From Gnetum montanum (Eukaryota; Streptophyta; Gnetopsida; Gnetales; Gnetaceae): a stretch of 64,000 nt of DNA. Under the pieces are notes generated by a model. That model was given only the letters and a program-made list of their open reading frames with translations, made no database searches and was not told where the DNA came from. Where the stretch lies: positions 97,196 through 161,195 of the forward strand of contig MNCI01026483.1 in NCBI GenBank assembly GCA_015680685.1. The letters are read 5' to 3'. Position numbers and translations under genes: made by a program. This document shows positions 9,901 through 19,080 of this stretch, one piece after another; positions within the stretch are counted from its first letter, which is position 1; each line of letters starts with the position of its first letter.

Positions 9901-10887
9901 AGGCATGAATGAAAACCTCTAGAAAAGGCTGCAGAGGTCAGATCAGAAGATTGAGTCTCTGACCAAAGAGGTCAGAGACCTGAAGTCGCAATGCGAATTC
10001 CTACAGGCACGGGAGACGGGTGACGAGGACTGGCATACTGCTGTTATTGACTACTCCCGTTATTGGACCGCCATCAAAAACAACGTGCAAACCAGTCGAG
10101 CGTTGGTAGAGCAGTGGATGCAGATAGAGCTCCTAGCTCAGAAAAGTCAAGATTGGAGGGATTACTGTGCAAGTGTGCAAGAGTGGGGGTAGAAGGAAAA
10201 GGACCACAAACATTTGTATAAGTGAGAAAGCATCGCTTATCGTAAACTTTACTGTGATTCTGCCGTTAAAGCTCAATCCTTGCAAGTCTTCCTTGACATC
10301 ATTGGAGCATCCAAAGCCTTCAAGAAGTTCGAAGAGCAGGTGACTGTAAGTGCATCCCCAGAAAGGGAGATGACTCTCCCTGGGGGCCAGACTACAGTCC
10401 CTACATTCTTCCCTGACCCGTCTCACTAGACTAGCGTGGAGAAAGGGAAGGTGAAGGCTAGAGCTGCCTTAGGAGATGATGTGTGGTCAGACCTAACTGA
10501 GGAGGAAATTATGAAGCGCCTATGGGCCAGCCTAGAAAAGCTTCCTTTTGCTGCGGAAGCAGGGCCATCGCGAGTAAGTTTAATCATGGCTAAGTCTAAA
10601 TTTTCCTATTGTGTTGTCAAGTTTTATCTTGCTAATATGTTTTCTATATCTAGGTACCCGAGGGGAATAGAGAAGACGAACAAGCTAAGGAGCAAGCACA
10701 GGAAGAGGAGCGTAGTGCTGAAGAGCGTCCCCCTATGGAGCTGGTGCCAGAGCAAGGACCTCATGAAGGGGAAATTCCTCATGAAGGGCTACTTCCCAGA
10801 AGAGAAGGTCCACTAGAGGACGATCCATTAGGGTTAGAGCCGGACTTAAAAGATACTGGTGACAGTGGCATTAGGGGAGATGCGTAA
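6964..10887 (+). pseudogene. Eight-exon gene antisense inside the Tat-like element (HAD-like plus coiled-coil protein)
   Basis: Predicted exons: 6964-7056, 7323-7804, 7893-8011, 8110-9159, 9285-9473, 9550-9678, 9756-10573 and 10654-10887. All introns are GT-AG and 76-266 bp long. The exons sum to 3,114 nt, exactly 1,038 codons in one frame, ending at TAA 10885-10887. Layout: Lys-rich start (PKAKKKNTKLAK, residues 4-15), FCP1/NIF-like HAD segment (about 46-230), an unrecognised domain (about 235-520), charged low-complexity parts, a coiled coil (about 740-790) and an acidic Glu/Pro tail. Eight internal stops: TAG at 8202, 8397, 9138, 9920, 10190, 10427; TGA at 8964, 10223. All are one transition from CAG/CGA, and no indel is needed. 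It runs opposite to gag-pol, between protease and RT. Function unknown; a nuclear regulator of the element is only a guess. Confidence 0.85.
7323..8011 (+). pseudogene. HAD/FCP1-NIF-like domain of the antisense gene (exons 2-3)
   Basis: The segment resembles plant NLI-interacting-factor phosphatases: a hydrophobic strand KPVLIVLDIVGVLC where active enzymes have DxDG, then WFRKGALEFLQFLLQNYNVI and VWSN as in the family's RPGxxEFL...VGIWSS. YNTLFMARHVSNYF follows where the family has an acidic DD/DS loop, then FFIHENRLVGDGDTL. The second Asp of the DxDG motif is Val and the acidic loop is lost. If the similarity is real, the protein would not be a normal phosphatase. One N at 7973 hides a codon. 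Similarity was judged by eye; a profile search against HAD/NIF families would decide. Confidence 0.55.
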
Positions 10888-11092
10888 TTGTGGTTTACGC
10901 ATCGTTTTATTGATTGGAATCAACAATGGTTATGCAAATGACTGGAAGACTAGCTACAAGATTTTTTTGTGGTAATTTTAAATGCTATTCATTTTTGTTT
11001 TGTCTTTTACGTTTTTATCTGCAAGGCGTAAGCGTAATTGTTAAGGATTTTTCCTAAGTTATGGCGATGGAATGGAAGAGCTAGTTTAAGGC
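10888..11092 (+). other. 3' flank of the antisense gene
   Basis: After the stop at 10885-10887 comes about 200 bp of noncoding DNA leading to the minisatellite. I see no clear plant polyadenylation signal, although AT-rich tracts occur near 10965-11000. Confidence 0.4.
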
Positions 11093-11248
11093 CATTGCGG
11101 GTCAGATGCGTAAACTGGGGACTAGTTTTAGGCCATTGCGGGCCGTCAGAGGAGTCTGTGTGAACTGGAAATTAGTTTAAGGCCGTTGCGGGCTATGGCT
11201 AGTTTAAGGCCGTTACGGTCCATAACTAGTTTAAGGCCATTGCGGGCC
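11093..11248. repeat. Minisatellite B: five copies of a 20-bp core
   Basis: Five cores close to AGTTTAAGGCCATTGCGGGC lie between 11093 and 11248. Spacers range from about 6 to 30 bp. The core aligns without gaps to the array at 2585-3048 (about 14 of 20 positions identical). It sits between the end of the antisense gene and the protease stop. Confidence 0.85.
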
Positions 11249-11482
11249 TTTTGCGTAATGTAGGAAGCGTAAATGATGATAGTATACAATTCTGCGTAAT
11301 TAGGCTAAAGTGATTAAGCAATATGAATAGCGTACGTAAAAGAAATACAATAGTGTAAAGAGATGGCAAGCGTAAAAATTGAAAACTTTTATAGCGTAAA
11401 TATGTATTGAATGAAAAATAGACGGCTGAATGCAAACGGTGATAGCTGATAAAAACGTGATAATGTGCGTAAATGCCATTCT

Positions 11483-12376
11483 TCAACCATCAATCCTCAG
11501 TTGTCTCTTAATGGCCTTCATGTTGAGTGTTGCGTAAGGGCGGGGGGATTTATGATCTGACTCCTCTACGCCACCATCCTGAAATGGCAGGTTGGCCCAG
11601 GCTAGACTGTCATCATTAATGTCGATTTCTTGAGGGATTTGGGGATAGGTTTGATCATCCGATGTTTCTATCTCCGAACCCCATTCTTCTTCAATGTTGT
11701 TGACAGTCCTGGGGGTGACTTCATCACCGCGTATTACAACCTCCCCTCCAGCATAGGGTAGGTGTATCTCTTGATGTATCGGTGATGAAACCGCCCTCAG
11801 CTGGGCTAACCACGACCTCCCTAAGATCAGGTTGAATCCAGGCATCTCTTCGACGACTAGGAATGTGGCTTCTGTTGGGAATTGATCTCCTGCCACAAAT
11901 TCGATACGGACCGTCCCTTTGACCTGAACCCTTGCACCATTGAACGATTTTACGCAAGCTGTCGTAGTGGGAGTGATTTGGTTGACCAGTCCCAACCTAT
12001 CCATGATGGAATAAGGAATGACGTTTGTAGCTGCGCCATCGTCCATGTGTACCCTCCAGATTCGGTACTGACCGACCCGAATGGTGATGAACATGGGTTC
12101 AGTTGTCGCCTGACCTTTCTCAGGATCATCTTTGATAGACTCATCATGAAAGGTCAGTGAGGTAGGCCTAGATTGCTCAGCTTCGGAAGGAAACATGATA
12201 GCATGTCTCGCTTCCTCCTTCGCTGGCAAGCTTTCATCCACAGATATGGATGTAAGCATGTAGACCATAGCCTCACGGTGTTCCAGGGACATCATAAGCA
12301 GGTCATAGAGGCTCAGTGTTGTATTTTTTTATTTGAGAGCCTGTTTGACCTGCATAAACGCGTTAAGGAGGTCCTT
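11483..12376 (-). pseudogene. Aspartic protease of the Tat-like element
   Basis: The frame continues from gag without an indel. It shows YRIWRVHMDDGAATNVIPYS, the retroviral-type aspartic protease site. The usual D-T/S-G-A is D-D-G-A here, with the catalytic Asp kept. FNLILGRSWL then matches the ILGRxWL flap-distal motif. The C-terminal part is acidic and ends at 11483. One stop (in the stretch between 12380 and 12295) separates it from gag. Known role: cleavage of the Gag-Pol polyprotein. Confidence 0.9.
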
Positions 12377-12379
12377 CTC

Positions 12380-15272
12380 TCAGCTGGGTTGTTTATCTCC
12401 CTTGTCCTCTTCCATTCGGCCCAAGAGACGAATCTCCCGAGGTGGAACAGTGTCAGTTGGGGGGTTGTTCTTTCCCTTGCCGGGAGGAGGTGGTTGCGTT
12501 TCCGCACCTTTACTCTGTTTCTGAGGTACAGGCGAAGGCACAAAGGCCAGGGGCCTAGGCTTAGGGAAGCCGAGCATAAAATGATCTTTCGTTGCGTTCA
12601 CAGATGCGTCCTCTCCCTTTCGCTTGTCAGGTGATGGTTGACGATTTTGGTTAGAGGTCTGCCCCTGCGTGAGAGGAGTAGCTGGTGGTTTTGGCGCCCT
12701 AATGATGAAGGGTGCCCTAGGCATGGGCGTGGACAAAGCCGCGGCTTGTCTGTTACTATGTGGCTGAGTGGTACTCTGCGAAGGTGCCCGTATAATGAAA
12801 GGTGGCCTCGAGACACCACTGGCTGCCGATGAAAGGCTTCCCCGCTGTTGTGAGTTGGTAGGTACACGCAAAACAAAAGGTTGTTTGGGTAGTACTTTCC
12901 TCTCACCGTCCGTACTCACTACGCTGATCGTGTAAGGTGTGTCATTTGCGTTCAGCGGATCCTTATACACGTGCAACGCTTGATTTTCCGGACGCGTTGG
13001 ATTACTGCCATCTAATTTTAAATGACCATCGTCGATCATGCGTTGAATATCATCTTTCAACGCCCAGCAGTAATCTGTGTCGTGACCACACAGCTGGTGG
13101 TAGTCACAGAAATGGTTTAGCCTAAAAGATCTTGGAACTGGTGGCTCGTTAGGCAGGGCTAAAGAAGGGTTCTTCAGCAGTTTACAATGACGTCTGTGAT
13201 GCTTCAGAGCTTCTTCGGATACCCTTTTGGGTTGCATGTATCCGGCCCCTAACAATTGTTTCAACAGTTCTGAATGTTTTACAGGCAGGGCTGTATACTT
13301 TGAGCGGTCTTTACGCTCAAAGTTTGGTTTTGGCTGGGAGGAGCTTTCAGGGGCAGCTGTGTCCTGGCTAGTGCTACCTGCATTGGCCGTGGTCTCAGAA
13401 GGTGCCGTAGGTGCCTTCTTGTTCTTGTTCTTTGCGCCTTCAGCCAGTGCAGCCACTGTCATTGTCGTTGCCTTGCCTTTATCCTTAGCCTTGTTGTGTG
13501 CATTTTTGTAGGTGGCATACGCCAGGTCTTTGCTGGCCTCCGCAACATCTTGGATTCTTCTAATTTGAGTGAAGGCCTGATGTAAAGAGTTGGGGGAAAG
13601 ATAATACAGATTTGACTTGATAAAGTCATTGATTGCTCCTTTGAAGATGGCCAGTAAATGCGAGTCCGCGATTGGCTCATGGATTTCATTCAAAGTAGCA
13701 TTCCAGCACTGTATGAACTTTTGGACTAGCTCGAGAGGATCCTGTTTTACTCCCATGAGTTGATCTAACGTGACTTCCGGCTTTAAATTGTATTTAAAGC
13801 GAGTCACGAATTATGTCAGAAGCTCTTCCAAGGTTGAAATGGAAGAGCGTGGGAGGGCTCGATACCAATCTAGAGCTTTCCCTGTCAAAGACATAGCAAA
13901 GACGCGGATAATCGTGTGAGGCCACTGCTGCAGCAACAAGGATTCGGATCTAAAAGTGACCAAGTGAGCATTAGGATCCCCCTCCCCATTATACTTGGTA
14001 AAATGGGGTAAGGACATCCCAGGTGGCAACGACAACATGGGGACCGCTGGACTAATGGGATCATCTTGGTAAAAGTCCATGATCTGTACAGTGTCCGAGC
14101 CAGCTGCCTTAAGATGCCTTACCTCCTTTGTGAGGGTTTGAATAAGTAGAAAGGCTTGTCCAGACCTGTTGCTGGAGGTGTCTGTGCAGGAGGAGCAGGG
14201 GGCTGACCTGGGAGAGCAGGGCCAGGTGGTGGGAATGATGGGATGGTTTGGCCAGTAGATGGCGGGGCGGAGATCCCTACAGGCAGGGGTGCCTGTGAAG
14301 ACCACCATCCACCAGTTTGGGAGGAGAGGTTGGCCGCCGCCGGCTGTGCGGGATAAGGATAGGTATATTGCGAGATCACCTGCAGAATATGCGTTGCAGG
14401 TGCCACCGAGGGTTGCACACCGTACACCGCAGACTAGTTGTGTTGTGCCGCGGGGTAGGTCCATTGACTTGCGGTAGGCTGTTGGATAGGCATCTGTGGC
14501 TACACGATGGCGGTGACCTGCTGGGTTGGAGGGGGTAGCAAAGATAAGGCTTGCATCGGGCGAGTTGCGAATATAGTGTGGGGTTGGATTTGAGGATGAA
14601 ATGGGGTGCGGTGGTCACTGGAACCACCGTCGGAATGCTGAGTACATGTAGTGAGGAAACTGCCCCCGTGTTATTTTGGGGTACTTGCACTTGCAGCCCA
14701 GAGGGCGGCGCAGTGCCTTGCAGAATGATAGGGATGTACATCTGTGTGGTCATGGCCGGGTTGAGCGAGGTGAATTCTCTGTTAAAAGGGAATAATGGGT
14801 TGACGTAAGTGTGGGGACTAAGGGTGTGATACGAATGCTTAGACTTGGCTGCAAACTCGTCATCTTCCTCTTCCCCATTCTGGGGTTCCGTCATAGCCCG
14901 TGTAGCCTGGCTCTTAGCCATGACCAACTGTGTTATAATTTCATGCTGCTGTTCCGTTAAAGGGATGATGTCATAGGCTGTTAGGGTGAAATCCTGGCCC
15001 CCTCGATGGATCATCTTGAAATTTCGCTTCGCCTCGATTTTAGCTCGGCTAAGGGCAAGCTTCACCTGGATCTTGACGCAGATAAAGTTGTATTCCTCAG
15101 GGGTCATGATGGTAAATATTGGGTCTTTTCCCTGTAGCCTCAATGACTGACACGATGGTCCCTGAGGTCCCACTGCACCAGGAGCTAGCCTGGTGACAAC
15201 GATAGGGTTCACAGATGTGGCACCCAAGTCAGCGGCGACCATGGCAGTTGTGGTTGTGTAAGATGGATCCAT
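12380..15272 (-). pseudogene. Gag of the Tat-like element (frameshifted)
   Basis: The start at 15272 (MDPSYTTTTAM) follows the 5' UTR. The N-terminal 200 residues run in one frame. A Pro/Gln-rich middle (about 14600-14130) continues in a second frame, and the conserved gag region (HFTKYNGEGDPNAHL, SLTGKALDWYRALP; about 13990-13830) is in a third, so at least two indels are present. A stop at 13808-13810 follows. The C-terminal part (13807-12380) has a C-x2-H...GH-x-T-x2-C nucleic-acid-binding knuckle (CDYHQLCGHDTDYC) and a long Pro/Gln-rich, basic tail. Gag packages the RNA in virus-like particles. Confidence 0.88.
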
Positions 15273-15506
15273 TGATCAGGTAGATTAATTGACAATAAAC
15301 GATTGGATCTAAGAGAACAAGTGATGGACAAAGAAGATCGCATTTAGGCTTTCTACCCTGCAGGATTCCAAAGGAATTGTTACGGTAATCGATCTACACC
15401 ACACGAACTTTCGTAAACTTCCGTAGAGGTATTACGTTCACGTTTTTGGCAACGCGGGTATAGATCGCTAACAGGGCTACCCGAAAAATATGGATCGGAG
15501 CCTAGG
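15273..15506 (-). mobile_element. 5' leader of the Tat-like element
   Basis: Noncoding sequence between the primer-binding site and the gag ATG. No further features seen. Confidence 0.5.
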
Positions 15507-15523
15507 CCCTCCTTCTAGCGCCA
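15507..15523 (-). other. Primer-binding site
   Basis: On the minus strand TGGCGCTAGAAGGAGGG begins 6 nt inside the LTR end, with the TGG expected to pair with a tRNA CCA terminus. The tRNA species is not assigned here. Confidence 0.7.
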
Positions 15524-15529
15524 GAAAAC

Positions 15530-17127
15530 TGTAACGACGGAAAATGTCGGTGGCTGGAAAATACCAAACATGATTCCATGTACATAGTTTTAACCACGGA
15601 TTCGTGTGAGGGCTATGCTAAAAAAAACGAATCCATGGCTCCCTGAACGGTCTTGTCGATCAAACAAGGACTTACTAATCAGTAAACCGATGGAAATCAC
15701 GAATATGGCGTGGAATGATTTGATTCGATGAGTCGCAAAATGAGGGGAAAACAACGTAGATGAATTATAACGATGATAACGCTAACACGGTAAGAAGAAG
15801 CAAATGCGAGAGAAATGCGTGGTTTCAAGATCTATCTTTTGACTTGAAGAATGAATATTTTGTATACCACGTTACAATGGGGAGACCCCGATTACCTGAT
15901 GTAAAGCAAACACGAAATAACAAGAAAACTGTCCAAGCAGAAGTACAGAATGAAGTCCAATCTACCTCTTAGGCCAGAGATGAGATGCAAGGAAGGTCAA
16001 GTACTGACGCCTATTGATCAACTGTTTCTGATCAATAGGAACTCACAAACCACACCAGATGATCTCTTGATCTCTGATCTGCTCCTGTTGCCTTAGGCAG
16101 TTTTCGCTCGAAACTGCGGACGATCACCAATGGAGAAAGTTGTGTCTTCGCCAAAGGGGTAATCGCTCCTGCTGCCAATGCTCAAGTGAAATATGCTCTG
16201 TCTCTGTTAGAAGGTGATGCTGTCAAAAGTTGCCAAAGTGTTGCTCTCTCTGCTTCTGTCTCTATGTTTTCTCTGTTCTGTCTTGTTGCTCCCCCGTTTT
16301 TCCTCGCCAACTAGGACATTTATAGGTTTGAAAATATGTGGAGCAGGTCTGGCTGTGATGACATGTGTCTCAGACCTTTCGAAATGCCATTGACCTAACC
16401 AGCTTTGCGTTGGACTTTTATGATTACGCACAATACGCTCATTTGCGTACTGTGCGTGTGAATGACAGATGTGCGTCGAGCATGTCTCAGTTGACTTTAG
16501 GCTACATTACGCTCATTCACGTTGCGTTGCATGCAAGAGCATACCAAAGCATGAAAAAAATGGATTCAAGCTGTTTTACGCTCGCTTACGCCGCTGAGCG
16601 TAGTGAAATGTAAACGATGATTGGCTTGGTGATGCATTACACTGAGATACGCTGCGTTGCGTAACGAGTGTAAAGTGATCTATCCGCAAGCCAAGAGAAA
16701 AGAGTTGATCTGTTGCGCTTCCTTGGACTTTACCTTTGACTTTTTCGAGGCTCATTATGCTGCCATGCGTAACAGAGCGTAAACTCGGCCTTAGACAAAA
16801 GACTTAGCAAAATATATGATAAGTTGCATATTGCGCTGCTTAAGCCTCTCTAGATCCCGAAGTAAGTTGCCTTCTGATACTAGACTATGTTGAACAGAAT
16901 CACGCTAAGCGTCATTACGCTACGTTGCGTGATATAGCGTACAAAGATAAAACATAGTGATGTTGGAAATCTGCAAAGGAAATTGAAGACTTGATGCTAC
17001 GCATCTCTTTGCCTTACTCTGCCTTATTCTCCCTTCTGGAATTCGGTCATGTATTCTTGCCTGATCACGGATCTTTGCCTGAGGCCGACTCACAATTTTC
17101 ACGGTGTTTTAGGATGTAAACCCTACA
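15530..17127 (-). mobile_element. 5' LTR of the Tat-like element, about 1.6 kb
   Basis: The inner end (TGTAACG on the plus strand, 15530) is fixed by the primer site 6 nt away. The outer end is placed at CCCTACA (17121-17127), so the sense LTR runs TGTAGGG...CGTTACA. A TATA box on the minus strand at 16318-16325 divides an 800-bp U3 from R-U5. Many CGTAA/TTACG motifs fill U3. The outer boundary cannot be confirmed because the 3' LTR is missing. Confidence 0.7.
16318..16325 (-). promoter_or_regulatory. TATA box of the Tat-like LTR
   Basis: The minus strand reads ACCTATAAATGTCC, the only good TATA box in this LTR. Confidence 0.65.
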
Positions 17128-17224
17128 CTACACATCCATAAAGCATTCTAGCTTGTATAATTATTTAGAAAAGATATTTTTTAACTGTCTAAGTCTAAAT
17201 ATTATGATGATTACCTTTTTTCTT

Positions 17225-17420
17225 CATCATATTAAATCCTTTAGTCATTTGTAACTCATCATGATATATAATCAAGTGTTGGCATAGACTCTTGATTTAA
17301 AAGCTCCAAGATATGTGTTCAATTCTAGTGGAAAATGTTGAATTATAAAGTTCTAATTGGACTATAGATCTTTTGGTGTACCTATATAATAATTATTTTA
17401 GGGTTTCAACACCCCCCAAT
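17225..17420 (+). repeat. Degenerate SINE-like repeat, copy 1
   Basis: About 150 bp align with 41865-42015: GTTCAATTCTAGTGG, ATAAAGTTCTAATTGGAC, GTACCTATAT and ATAATTATTTTAGGG, ending in a C-run. The 5' part has weak resemblance to polymerase III A and B boxes (B-like GTTCAATTCTA). Target duplications were not found. Confidence 0.45.
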
Positions 17421-17509
17421 TTTGAGAACATTCTAATCCCAAATATTTGTATTTCTTCACACCCTCAAGTATTTTATAACTTAGCTAGAAAGTGTAATAT
17501 CTCTTTTAA

Positions 17510-17579
17510 ACTAGCTTATATATATATAAATTGCCTGAGATGATTTTTTAAAAAAATGATGTTAACCAAGCCCGACTAC
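17510..17579 (+). repeat. Left edge of a foldback repeat, cut by the gap
   Basis: The TATATATA-AAATTGCCTGAGATGATTTTTTAAAAAAATGATGTTAACC stretch matches the left arm start of the foldback element at 34819, up to the first N. Confidence 0.75.
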
Positions 17580-18422
17580 NNNNNNNNNNNNNNNNNNNNN
17601 NNNNNNNNNNNNNNNNNNNNNNNNNNNNNNNNNNNNNNNNNNNNNNNNNNNNNNNNNNNNNNNNNNNNNNNNNNNNNNNNNNNNNNNNNNNNNNNNNNNN
17701 NNNNNNNNNNNNNNNNNNNNNNNNNNNNNNNNNNNNNNNNNNNNNNNNNNNNNNNNNNNNNNNNNNNNNNNNNNNNNNNNNNNNNNNNNNNNNNNNNNNN
17801 NNNNNNNNNNNNNNNNNNNNNNNNNNNNNNNNNNNNNNNNNNNNNNNNNNNNNNNNNNNNNNNNNNNNNNNNNNNNNNNNNNNNNNNNNNNNNNNNNNNN
17901 NNNNNNNNNNNNNNNNNNNNNNNNNNNNNNNNNNNNNNNNNNNNNNNNNNNNNNNNNNNNNNNNNNNNNNNNNNNNNNNNNNNNNNNNNNNNNNNNNNNN
18001 NNNNNNNNNNNNNNNNNNNNNNNNNNNNNNNNNNNNNNNNNNNNNNNNNNNNNNNNNNNNNNNNNNNNNNNNNNNNNNNNNNNNNNNNNNNNNNNNNNNN
18101 NNNNNNNNNNNNNNNNNNNNNNNNNNNNNNNNNNNNNNNNNNNNNNNNNNNNNNNNNNNNNNNNNNNNNNNNNNNNNNNNNNNNNNNNNNNNNNNNNNNN
18201 NNNNNNNNNNNNNNNNNNNNNNNNNNNNNNNNNNNNNNNNNNNNNNNNNNNNNNNNNNNNNNNNNNNNNNNNNNNNNNNNNNNNNNNNNNNNNNNNNNNN
18301 NNNNNNNNNNNNNNNNNNNNNNNNNNNNNNNNNNNNNNNNNNNNNNNNNNNNNNNNNNNNNNNNNNNNNNNNNNNNNNNNNNNNNNNNNNNNNNNNNNNN
18401 NNNNNNNNNNNNNNNNNNNNNN
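17580..18422. other. Assembly gap, 843 N
   Basis: A run of N. Open frames spanning it are meaningless. The flanks match a foldback element and its right neighbour at 34819-35560, so the missing DNA is probably a long hairpin. Confidence 0.99.
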
Positions 18423-18590
18423 GTGAACTCAATATGCCTAATTCTCCAACTGAGCAAAATGGACTTCTTGTGCAATTGTACTTTGGAGATGTTTAGCATC
18501 TAAGATCTTTCTGTATCTTTGCACATGAAAAGGAGGATGAATCTTTAAAGAATCAATGGTCTTGACTCCAGATATTGCATAAACAAGACC
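18423..18590 (+). repeat. Third copy of the 35.4-kb repeat unit
   Basis: GTGAACTCAATATG through GAATCAATGGTCTTGACTCCAGATATTGCA closely matches 35405-35570 and 35812-35975. Confidence 0.8.
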
Positions 18591-19080
18591 TCATCAATAG
18601 GACCCCATCGACACAACATAAAAACCCTATAAATAGGTGGTTACACTTAGCACTTTTTCACATTTAAGCTCAAACAAGAAGGAGTTTTTGAAATTTTTAG
18701 AGCCCATAACCTTCTAAGAGCCATAGCTTCCAAACCATTTTTTTGATTAACCTCATTCTCTAGTCCTAAAACTATCGAAGGTAAGCTCTACATTGTGGGG
18801 ACCATAAACCTTAGGTTTTTTACAAATCTTTTTTTGAAATTTTTCTAATTCCCACAAAGGTTTAACTAATAAACTAACATTAAAACATCAATTTATGAAA
18901 GTTAAACCCTTCCAACAATCTCTAGTGACCTTCTAAACCAAATAACATTAAAAAAATATTCAAATAATCAATCTGCCATGGTCATAACTTAGCCAAAGTG
19001 TAACTAACTAGTGAGATAAGGTACCTAAAGGATATAAGTTACACATCACATGTTGATCCTTCGTTTTTTTGTGACTACAA
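18591..19080 (+). promoter_or_regulatory. Possible promoter and leader of coiled-coil copy 1
   Basis: A TATA box (CCCTATAAATAGG, about 18628-18640) lies 450 bp upstream of the ATG at 19081. GAAG|GTAAGC near 18778 could be a splice donor for a leader intron. The stretch does not resemble the TGATGAG-family LTRs. This suggests a gene-like promoter, but it could equally be an unrelated LTR. Confidence 0.35.

Larger units (their letters stand above)
6551..11480 (-). other. Candidate Ogre-type intron / spacer between protease and RT
   Basis: On the minus strand, protease coding ends at 11483. RT coding begins at 6550, just after a pyrimidine-rich acceptor (GCGATTTTGCAG). Ogre elements are known to remove an intron between protease and RT to make the Gag-Pro-Pol message. 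Here the spacer is 4.9 kb and contains an antisense eight-exon gene plus minisatellite cores. I could not fix the 5' donor near 11480, so the intron is inferred, not shown. No LTRs or target duplications border the spacer, which argues against a simple nested LTR element. Confidence 0.5.
1643..17127 (-). mobile_element. Tat/Ogre-like Ty3-gypsy retrotransposon, at least 15.5 kb, 3' LTR outside the window
   Basis: Sense order from right to left: 5' LTR 17127-15530, primer-binding site 15523-15507, gag 15272-12380, protease to 11483, spacer 11480-6551, RT, RNase H, second RNase H and integrase 6550-3071, minisatellite, 3' UTR. An extra RNase H of archaeal type between RNase H and integrase is characteristic of plant Tat-lineage elements. 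The unusual size and the long non-pol interval between protease and RT recall Ogre elements, which are known to carry an intron there. Coding frames are broken by single stops and at least two frameshifts in gag. A plus-strand element (ending at 1642) interrupts the 3' UTR. The clade call is inference from domain order; a phylogeny of the RT would settle it. Confidence 0.85.

Noticed and set aside
6551-11480. Ordinary nested LTR element between protease and RT
   Set aside because: No LTR pair, primer site or target duplication was found at either border.
17548-18503. Long open frames of about 300 codons on both strands
   Set aside because: They consist of N codons from the assembly gap.
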